Source of the DNA: a virus | Direction: 5' to 3' (one strand) | IMG/VR virus record: IMGVR_UViG_3300020578_000204 | Span: 1-38,092 of that record | Length of the DNA stretch: 38,092 bases | Part shown: in pieces, positions 14,794 through 19,930 of the stretch | Numbering within the stretch: position 1 is the first letter of the stretch | Layout: each line of letters starts with the position of its first letter | Program-made: the position numbers and the translations under genes | Notes under the pieces: generated by a model | The model's database searches: none | What the model was told of the DNA's origin: nothing | Seen by the model: only the letters and a program-made list of their open reading frames with translations

Positions 14794-14823
14794 AAGAACC
14801 CCCGCCGCGAAGCAGGGGTTCTT
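14794..14823. terminator. Terminator of the amidotransferase transcript
   Basis: AAGAACCCC (14794-14802) pairs with GGGGTTCTT (14815-14823) around a GC-rich loop. Leftward transcripts then run into a T-rich stretch (TTCTTTATTAT). It lies 37 bases past the stop of the class II amidotransferase gene. GTTTAAAC (14824-14831) directly abuts one arm. Confidence 0.82.
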
Positions 14824-14859
14824 GTTTAAACAGTGGAGAGTTAGCAGTACTGTACAGAA

Positions 14860-15738
14860 CTAGAAGTTTAGTTCGTCTTTATCCTCCCACCAGCGTGCGT
14901 ACTTATCTGCACGGCGTTGATTGTATTTGCCATAGTAGTCAAGTTCGGTTGCATAAGCACGCGGTGCAGTTGTTACCGTGTCGTACTCATTCCACCAGTT
15001 CACGCCGTAGTAGATAGGCTCTGGCTTAGTTGGCTCAAAGGTCTGATATTCAATGATTGCGCCATCGCGTACCTTGAAGTACTCACCCTCGGCAGCATCA
15101 TGAAACCAATCAATCTCTGAGTCGCTCATAATTGCAGCGTTCTCCACGGTTTCCTTAGTAGAGCCGTAAAAGAGGGAGCCATAATTAGATTGACCTAGCC
15201 ATAGCGGTGATGAGTTTACGCGGGCTAGATGTAATGAGCGCGGGTCGTGTTGGGTAACCCATGCAAGTGCTGCAGTGCCATAGAGTTGGGTCAAGATTTC
15301 CCATGGCTTTTCTTTACTGAAAGCAATGAGAGCAGCAGCAGCCTCGCTATCTACTTGCCCCAGGCGGGGCACACCTAGTTGTTTAAACAATTCGGTGTCG
15401 TTGCTGATGTGTCCGTTGTGAGTAAGTACGATTTTACCGCGTGGTATTGGGTGATTGTTGCTCGCAACAGTTGGCGAACCTTGGGTCGCAAAGCGCGTGT
15501 GCAAGATGGCAGTCGTTGCGCCATTGCATAGATTAGCGCCCGCCTTGGGCACGAACTTAGTCGCGCTAGTTGCTGCCTTGCTGATAACGCGCCTGCCGTT
15601 GCGTGGGTTAATCCATGCAGCACCAGTTGCATCGGTGCCACGGTGTTCAATGTCGTAAAGCATCTGCCCAGCGAGGTCGCTAGTGCTGATGCGTGAGTAG
15701 TGCTTAGCATCCAGACAATAGCCTGCTATTCCACACAT
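14860..15738 (-). CDS. Class II glutamine amidotransferase (Ntn hydrolase)
   Basis: 292 residues. Mature-type N-terminus MCGIAGY puts the nucleophile at Cys2. Glutamine-binding motifs follow: HTRFATQG (R82), NNHP (95-97), THNGHI (N108, G109) and DSE (130-132), as in the glutaminase domain of GlmS/PurF/YafJ-type enzymes. The enzyme releases ammonia from glutamine. No synthetase domain is attached (the C-terminal 60 residues are aromatic and charged), so the ammonia or the amide chemistry presumably serves the neighbouring amidoligase. A GTTTAAAC site lies in the gene (15381). The start carries the AGACTGGAG motif at 15749-15759. Confidence 0.9.
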   Translation of the reverse strand: MCGIAGYCLDAKHYSRISTSDLAGQMLYDIEHRGTDATGAAWINPRNGRRVISKAATSATKFVPKAGANLCNGATTAILHTRFATQGSPTVASNNHPIPRGKIVLTHNGHISNDTELFKQLGVPRLGQVDSEAAAALIAFSKEKPWEILTQLYGTAALAWVTQHDPRSLHLARVNSSPLWLGQSNYGSLFYGSTKETVENAAIMSDSEIDWFHDAAEGEYFKVRDGAIIEYQTFEPTKPEPIYYGVNWWNEYDTVTTAPRAYATELDYYGKYNQRRADKYARWWEDKDELNF

Positions 15739-15748
15739 AAGTTACATT

Positions 15749-15759
15749 CTCCAGTCTAG
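15749..15759 (-). promoter_or_regulatory. Start-associated sequence CTAGACTGGAG
   Basis: The AGACTGGAG core shared with 14288-14299 and 17207-17218 stands 10 bases before the amidotransferase ATG and includes its ribosome-binding site. Confidence 0.45.
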
Positions 15760-15777
15760 TAGTTGGTCAGTAGGTTA

Positions 15778-15804
15778 AGTATATCATAAGGCTACTGCTC
15801 GCAA
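15778..15804 (-). promoter_or_regulatory. Candidate promoter for the amidotransferase gene
   Basis: On the minus strand TTGCGA (15799-15804) and TATACT (15778-15783) are 15 bases apart, about 40 bases before the gene. The spacing is short and the region also encodes the end of a 27-residue peptide, so this is tentative. Confidence 0.3.
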
Positions 15805-15875
15805 CCTTTACACGAAGGTCGCAAGCAGTCGCCACAAATGACGGTGTTGTTTAAACAGTCATCATTTTCTTTCAT
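15792..15875 (-). CDS. 27-residue cysteine-rich microprotein
   Basis: Sequence features: MKENDDCLNN at the start, then CGDC and CKGC pairs. Five cysteines (C7, C14, C17, C22, C25) in 27 residues suggest a metal knuckle or disulphide peptide. A good AAAAGGAAAT site lies before the ATG and the frame starts 4 bases past the stop of the previous microgene. A GTTTAAAC site (15849) lies in the coding part. It lies between the amidotransferase and amidoligase genes. Being rich in acidic side chains, it might even be a substrate, but that is speculation. Confidence 0.5.
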   Translation of the reverse strand: MKENDDCLNNTVICGDCLRPSCKGCEQ

Positions 15876-15879
15876 TGTT

Positions 15880-15975
15880 TTATTTCCTTTTGGCACTGGT
15901 GCGTGCCTTGTATAACGCCCAGATAAGCAGCGCTATCAATAGCATCGCGGTGCCGTTGAGGTGTTCGTATTCCAT
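15880..15975 (-). CDS. 31-residue membrane peptide
   Basis: MEYEHLNGTAMLLIALLIWA followed by a short basic tail (KARTSAKRK) gives one transmembrane helix (about 9-22) with a positive cytoplasmic end. It starts 2 bases after the stop of the 46-residue gene upstream. The ATG follows directly after GTTTAAAC at 15976-15983. No family is recognised. Confidence 0.5.
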   Translation of the reverse strand: MEYEHLNGTAMLLIALLIWALYKARTSAKRK

Positions 15976-15977
15976 GT

Positions 15978-16118
15978 TTAAACACCTATCTTTGCGATGG
16001 TGATTTTTTGCTGATTGTTTTCCAGCGCTGCCTTGATTTTAGCAATTTCTGCCAAGTCTTTGGCTTTGTTGATGCTAATTAGGTGCCCGTTTTTTCCGTA
16101 GATATAGAACTCAATCAT
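15978..16118 (-). CDS. 46-residue unknown protein
   Basis: MIEFYIYGKNGHLISINKAK then DLAEIAKIKAALENNQQKIT: a beta hairpin plus helix, a plausible small fold. GGACTGGAAA lies upstream of the ATG, a relative of the GACTGGAG start motif. Its stop codon is part of a GTTTAAAC palindrome (15976-15983). It fills the gap in the leftward operon between amidoligase and amidotransferase. Confidence 0.6.
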   Translation of the reverse strand: MIEFYIYGKNGHLISINKAKDLAEIAKIKAALENNQQKITIAKIGV

Positions 16119-16205
16119 GAGTTTCCAGTCCTTTCGTTTAAACACTGCGGGCTTTCCGCCGTGTTTGTGCCTGCCGTGAGGATTGCACCCACGCTTAGCC
16201 CACTA

Positions 16206-16220
16206 GGGGCAGGCTGCCCC
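16206..16220. terminator. GC hairpin just past the amidoligase gene
   Basis: GGGGCAG-G-CTGCCCC is a near-perfect GC-rich palindrome within 2 bases of the amidoligase stop (16222). A competing GCCTGCC/GGCAGGC pairing with bases near 16170 is possible. There is no T-run, so it may slow or attenuate transcription rather than end it. The rest of 16119-16221 holds a GTTTAAAC site and no gene I can support. Confidence 0.4.
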
Positions 16221-16221
16221 G

Positions 16222-17022
16222 CTAACTGTTTAAGTCATTGGCTCGGTTCTTTAGCCAATCCCCAGTGGAGGCGTTTAAACTACCTAGATTTACCAAGGCA
16301 TCCAGCAAAGTGTGGCACTCGGCAACGCTGCGCCAAGTTCCGCGCTCATGTCTGAAGGGATTGATTCCCACCATGTCAATGGCGCTTAGGCTTTTGTTGC
16401 AAGTTGCATCAATGAAGGCCGAGATAAATTGACTCCATGCGATGGCCTTTACACCGTTTAAAGTGCCTTGATGGAGGCGAACTTCTACGGTGCCATGCGA
16501 GAGCATAGATTGCAGATTGAGACTCACATATCGGTTGCCATTCCACGCGCCACGGCTGCCTTGGCTGCTGTAGTCTGCTTGAAGCATGGCGCGAGCCTCA
16601 TCTAACACTTCACAGTAACGATTATGTAGGCGAGAAGGCGCAACCAGTGCAGCGATTGCGTGATGCGCTGCGTACCAATTAATAACCAAATTTGCGAGAT
16701 GGCTACCAGATGCACGGGTTGAGTCTTGGTTAAAACCTAGAGACTGCTCTCCAATATGCACATGAAAACCAGTGGCACGGTCAACCCGTGCGCCATCTGT
16801 TTTTAGCGCCTTGGTAACCCTGTGAGCCTCATTCAGACGGGGAGCGGTGAGGATTGGAGAGATTACCTCCGCACCTCTTGAAACGCTGCCGTCATATTTT
16901 GCAGACCAAGAACCGTCATGCCCTTGGTCACACTCAATTCCCGCATTGTTTAAACTGCGGGAGGCCATTGCAGGGCTTAGCCCTTGAATTTCAAATTCCA
17001 TTCCGAAAGTAATGACCGCCAT
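16222..17022 (-). CDS. Amidoligase (carboxylate-amine ligase, glutamine-synthetase-like fold)
   Basis: 266 residues. FGMEFE (6-11), KYDGSVSRGAEVISP (42-56), TGFHVHIG (84-91), NRYVSLNL (163-170) and GTVEVRLHQGTLN (177-189) are the ordered motifs of the amidoligase family related to glutamine synthetase. They provide the acidic, histidine and arginine residues for metal-ATP and substrate. The enzyme forms an amide or peptide bond between a carboxylate and an amine using ATP. A glutamine amidotransferase is encoded in the same operon, an association known for phage amidoligases. Substrate unknown; cell-wall peptides or a small peptide are possible. GTTTAAAC sites lie at 16273 and 16948. Confidence 0.85.
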   Translation of the reverse strand: MAVITFGMEFEIQGLSPAMASRSLNNAGIECDQGHDGSWSAKYDGSVSRGAEVISPILTAPRLNEAHRVTKALKTDGARVDRATGFHVHIGEQSLGFNQDSTRASGSHLANLVINWYAAHHAIAALVAPSRLHNRYCEVLDEARAMLQADYSSQGSRGAWNGNRYVSLNLQSMLSHGTVEVRLHQGTLNGVKAIAWSQFISAFIDATCNKSLSAIDMVGINPFRHERGTWRSVAECHTLLDALVNLGSLNASTGDWLKNRANDLNS

Positions 17023-17024
17023 GA

Positions 17025-17198
17025 TTATTTAACCTCTTTCATGGCTTGATTGCATGCGGGGCAGATAGGGCTGCCATAGGTGATAAGTGTAGAGCGGGAG
17101 ATTCTTGCAATGTAACCGTCAACCTCGCAGAAAACTTTGCGTAGACGGGTTGATTGCTTTGGTTTTGCAACCTTTGCAACCGTGATTCCTTGAGTCAT
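17025..17198 (-). CDS. 57-residue zinc-ribbon-like protein
   Basis: From ATG 17198, decided by GGAGG 7 bases upstream within CAAAGACTGGAGG. A basic N-terminus is followed by KVFCEVDGYIARISRSTL and SPICPACNQAM. This resembles the zinc-ribbon segment found at the end of SprT-like and other phage proteins (C..xGYxxRxSR...CPxC), here free-standing and with one cysteine of the first pair apparently missing. It is the first gene of the leftward operon, 3 bases before the amidoligase. Confidence 0.68.
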   Translation of the reverse strand: MTQGITVAKVAKPKQSTRLRKVFCEVDGYIARISRSTLITYGSPICPACNQAMKEVK

Positions 17199-17206
17199 TT
17201 TCTTGC

Positions 17207-17218
17207 CTCCAGTCTTTG
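17207..17218 (-). promoter_or_regulatory. Start-associated sequence CAAAGACTGGAG
   Basis: Identical on the minus strand to 14288-14299 and precedes the first gene of the leftward operon; it includes the GGAGG ribosome-binding core. Confidence 0.5.
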
Positions 17219-17229
17219 AGTGGCGCGGT

Positions 17230-17341
17230 GCCACTGGCTCATCATGGCACGGCTAGCGTTTAAACTCAAGCATCCTAAAAGTCATTATTTGACGCTGCTT
17301 TTTGAGGGGTTTAAACGCTTTTACTTTTTGCCACTGGCTCA
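17230..17341. repeat. 12-bp direct repeat GCCACTGGCTCA, 100 bases apart
   Basis: Copies at 17230-17241 and 17330-17341. GTTTAAAC sites at 17258 and 17309 lie between them. The block is upstream of the leftward operon, so these may be regulator sites for its promoter. Confidence 0.55.
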
Positions 17342-17374
17342 AAGTGGGTTGCTTGTTTACGCGGTGGGCTGCAA

Positions 17375-17496
17375 GTTACCAGTGAGTAACCATGAGCAAA
17401 CCAGTGTTTTACGCTATCTTTTTGCATCTTAAGATATTGAGCAAGTGAGATTGCTTGCTGTTTTGTTTAAGTTTTGCCCTGTTACTCATCGGTAAC
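17375..17496. repeat. Paired imperfect palindromes GTTAC-n6-GTAAC
   Basis: GTTACCAGTGAGTAAC (17375-17390) and GTTACTCATCGGTAAC (17481-17496) are inverted copies of one 16-mer apart from two central bases, and each is itself a GTTAC/GTAAC dyad. This is typical of operator pairs in a divergent control region. Confidence 0.55.
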
Positions 17497-17519
17497 TTAT
17501 GAGCCTCTGCCTGCCCTGT

Positions 17520-17746
17520 GCGATTGATGCAGGCGGTGGAGGTTGCGAGCCTGCTTGATGTTTAAACGCGGGGCGCGGGGCGATTGGTGCAGAGCGGGGG
17601 CGCTATCAATGCAGAGTAAGCGCCTTAACCCGCGCCAGTGCTGCTAGTGGGCGTGCGAGCGGTGCAGCATTGCAGCGTGCAGGGTTTAAACACTATGCAG
17701 AGAGCGGGTGCGCGATGCAAAATCGCACCCCAGGGTTTTTAAAAAC
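17520..17746. other. GC-rich iteron-like region: candidate origin or packaging site
   Basis: GCGATTGATGCAG (17520-17532) and GCGATTGGTGCAG (17580-17592) lie exactly 60 bases apart. Further ATGCAGAG/TGCAG variants occur at about 17609-17616, 17671, 17678 and 17695-17702. GTTTAAAC occurs at 17560 and 17684. A strong hairpin GGGTGCG/CGCACCC (17706-17730) is followed by the 12-bp palindrome GTTTTTAAAAAC (17735-17746). It lies in the 861-base gene-free region 17199-18059 just before the terminase gene. Repeats of this kind suggest an initiator, terminase or regulator binding region; which one cannot be told. Confidence 0.45.
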
Positions 17747-17802
17747 GCGGCGTGTGCGTGCGTATGTATCTACTTATATAACTTTGCTAGTCCTCGCCCC
17801 CC

Positions 17803-17851
17803 ATAAATGTGGCTCTGACCTGCACTTTTACTGATTTACTATAAATGTGGC
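17803..17851 (+). repeat. Direct repeat ATAAATGTGGC (possible phage promoter elements)
   Basis: Copies at 17803-17813 and 17841-17851, both preceded by C and a pyrimidine-type base, in the leader of the late operon. They resemble TATAAAT-type late promoter boxes. A sigma-like protein encoded at 11150-11839 could recognise them; that link is inferred. Confidence 0.4.
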
Positions 17852-17866
17852 GTAAATCACACACCC

Positions 17867-17896
17867 AAAAGTGTCCGTTAAGGACCTTTTGGACAC
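17867..17896. repeat. Inverted repeat AAAAGTGTCC / GGACCTTTT and GTGTCC / GGACAC
   Basis: Two overlapping dyads: AAAAGTGTCC (17867-17876) with GGACCTTTT (17882-17890), and GTGTCC (17871-17876) with GGACAC (17891-17896). An operator or a mutually exclusive RNA hairpin set in the late leader. Confidence 0.45.
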
Positions 17897-17911
17897 CTAT
17901 AGTGTAAGTGA

Positions 17912-18052
17912 GGAGGCAAAATTATCGGAGCCTCCGAACACACACTGCGACCCTATGGGGTCGCCCTAGTAGAAGCCCTAACCTTCGGCTTCGTTTGGAC
18001 TTCGCCTTCGGTTAGGAGTTTAGCCCCAAGACTCCAAATACCTCGTCTTGGG
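17912..18052 (+). promoter_or_regulatory. Structured 5' leader of the late operon: four successive stem-loops
   Basis: Stem 1 GGAGGC/GCCTCC (17912-17935). Stem 2 GCGACCC/GGGTCGC (17947-17964). Stem 3 CCTAACC/GGTTAGG (17977-18016) with an inner GGC/GCC. Stem 4 CCCAAGAC/GTCTTGGG (18025-18052). The right arm of stem 4 overlaps the GGGAG ribosome-binding site of the terminase gene, so folding could block translation. A strong AGGAGG at 17911-17916 has no ATG or GTG after it. The leader looks like a post-transcriptional control element. Confidence 0.55.
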
Positions 18053-18059
18053 AGAACCT

Positions 18060-19916
18060 ATGGAAAGAAAACGAACTACCTCTGCTTCGCATCAAAGCGA
18101 TGCCATCAAGAAGCAAGTTATTGATTTTTTAATGCAAGGCTACTCTGTCCAGCGTGCTATGGATGCCGTAGGTAGGAGTGTTAAGACCTATGAGTACTAC
18201 CGAAAGGTAGACCAAGAGTTTGCCACTGCTGTAGACAAAGTGCGGTCTATGACCGCTAGGGGCGAGATTGGCTCAGTGCGAAGGGAAGTACCACCCTTCC
18301 CTGAGTTTTCAGAGAAATATCTAGGTACCCGTGTTTTTACACACCAACGCCATTGGATAGATTTATTAGAGGGTAGACAACCTACGGATATACACCCTGC
18401 TATAACCTATGAACAGGGTGCTTCAGATTTATTAATAGTTAACACGCCTCCAGAACACGCAAAATCTACGACCATTACGGTCAACTATGCAATCTATCGG
18501 ATTTGCCAGAACCCAAACATCAGAATCATGATTGTGTCTAAGACACAGGCTATGGCACAAAAGTTCCTGCTCTCCATTAAGAACAGACTAACGCATCCTA
18601 AGTATCAGGACCTACAACTTACCTTTGGACCTCCAGGTGGTTTTGAAAAGAATTCTGATTCATGGAAGCAGGACTTAATTTACCTTTCTTCGGAGGCACG
18701 CGACTCAGGAGAAAAAGACCCTACCGTACAGGCTGTTGGTATTAGGGGCCATATTTATGGTGCCCGCGCTGACTTGATTATTATGGATGACTGCGTAGAT
18801 AACACTAACGCACATGAATATGAAAAGCAGATTGATTGGATTCAATCCGAGGTTATGTCCCGTATTGATGACAATGATGGCAAACTTCTTATTATAGGCA
18901 CCCGCCTACGCCCTAAAGATTTATACTCTGAGGTACGCAACCCCATGCGCTATCCTGACGAGAGTTCTCCTTGGACTTACTTTGCACAACCTGCGGTTCT
19001 TGAATTTGATGAGGACCCATCTAAGTGGGTAACCCTCTGGGCTAAAACCAACATGGCTCCAATATCTGGAGTAGGTAACCCTGATGCAGATGGTCTATAC
19101 CGCAAATGGGATGGTAGCGCTTTAAGTAAAAAGCGTAGTCGTCTATCTCCAAATCTTTGGGCAATGGTTTACCAACAACAACAAGTACACGAAGATTCAG
19201 CATTTCCATCCGATGCTATTAAAGGTGTTATTAATGGCGCTAGGAATGTTGGGCGCATACCAAAAGGCAAAGCAGGCGTAAGACCCAATGGTATGGATGG
19301 ACTTATCGTTATTGCTGGTTTAGACCCTGCAGGTAGCGGTTACACCGCAGCCGTATGTCTAGCCATTGATATTTCTACTCAAAAACGATACTTGATAGAT
19401 GTGTCAAATAAATCAGGAATGAAACCAGATGAGATTAGAAGTTTAATCAAAGACTGGACTGATGACTATAAAATTTCTGAGTGGCGTATTGAAAAAAATG
19501 CTTTTCAAACAATGTTAACTCAGGACCGTGAGGTACGGGAATACCTTTCGTCACGGGGTGCGACCTTAAAAGAACATCACACGGGTCAAAACAAATGGGA
19601 CACGAACTTCGGAGTTGCATCCCTGACGACTCTATTTCACGGTTGGGAAGATGAAAATGCACTCATTGAGTTCCCCTCAACCCATGCCTCAGAAGGTATT
19701 AAAACTTTAATTGAACAACTCATTACTTGGTATCCAGATTCTCCAAAATCACAAAAAACCGATACCGTAATGGCATTTTGGTTTGCTGAACTTGGCTGTC
19801 GTGACCGTATTGCTAATGCAAGAACCTTTGCTCGTACACATAACAGTTTAAATATGTTTCATACTCCATACGACAAATCAAAACAATATACCGTATCACT
19901 AAGCGACATTTATTAG
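18060..19916 (+). CDS. terL: Terminase large subunit with N-terminal HTH
   Basis: 618 residues from ATG 18060 (GGGAG 5 bases upstream; an in-frame TTG at 18048 has no site). Residues about 15-60 form a helix-turn-helix-like region (FLMQGYSVQRAMDAVGRSVK) of the type found in small terminase subunits. The ATPase has a Walker A-like PPEHAKST (130-137) and Walker B DLIIMDD (238-244), then IIGTRLRP coupling. The RNase H-like nuclease starts at GLDPAG (D422), with RIEKNAF and KTDTVMAFWF carrying the other acidic residues. It packages DNA into the prohead through the portal. No separate small subunit gene is visible nearby. Confidence 0.93.
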   Translation: MERKRTTSASHQSDAIKKQVIDFLMQGYSVQRAMDAVGRSVKTYEYYRKVDQEFATAVDKVRSMTARGEIGSVRREVPPFPEFSEKYLGTRVFTHQRHWIDLLEGRQPTDIHPAITYEQGASDLLIVNTPPEHAKSTTITVNYAIYRICQNPNIRIMIVSKTQAMAQKFLLSIKNRLTHPKYQDLQLTFGPPGGFEKNSDSWKQDLIYLSSEARDSGEKDPTVQAVGIRGHIYGARADLIIMDDCVDNTNAHEYEKQIDWIQSEVMSRIDDNDGKLLIIGTRLRPKDLYSEVRNPMRYPDESSPWTYFAQPAVLEFDEDPSKWVTLWAKTNMAPISGVGNPDADGLYRKWDGSALSKKRSRLSPNLWAMVYQQQQVHEDSAFPSDAIKGVINGARNVGRIPKGKAGVRPNGMDGLIVIAGLDPAGSGYTAAVCLAIDISTQKRYLIDVSNKSGMKPDEIRSLIKDWTDDYKISEWRIEKNAFQTMLTQDREVREYLSSRGATLKEHHTGQNKWDTNFGVASLTTLFHGWEDENALIEFPSTHASEGIKTLIEQLITWYPDSPKSQKTDTVMAFWFAELGCRDRIANARTFARTHNSLNMFHTPYDKSKQYTVSLSDIY

Positions 19917-19930
19917 AACAGGAGGTAGGT

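Larger units (their letters stand above)
9960..17691. repeat. Cluster of 25 GTTTAAAC palindromes (32 in the whole window)
   Basis: Starts of perfect 8-mers: 9960, 10288, 10668, 11338, 11598, 12071, 12148, 12446, 12521, 13209, 13527, 13829, 14554, 14751, 14824, 15381, 15849, 15976, 16136, 16273, 16948, 17258, 17309, 17560, 17684. Outside the cluster: 5609, 25744, 26425, 29014, 34488, 36372, 37277. None occurs in 17692-25743 or 1-5608. The flanking bases are not conserved. The sites fall in coding frames as x-L-N or F-K, form stop codons at 10668 and 15976, and lie at terminators (5609, 14824), so they are not a protein-coding effect. Confidence 0.9.

Noticed and set aside
17220-17432. 70-residue plus-strand frame in the divergent region
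   Set aside because: No ribosome-binding site, contains the direct repeats and two GTTTAAAC sites, and does not look like a folded protein; more likely regulatory DNA.
9960-17691. CRISPR array explanation for the repeats
   Set aside because: The repeat is only 8 bases, spacings are irregular and most copies lie inside genes.
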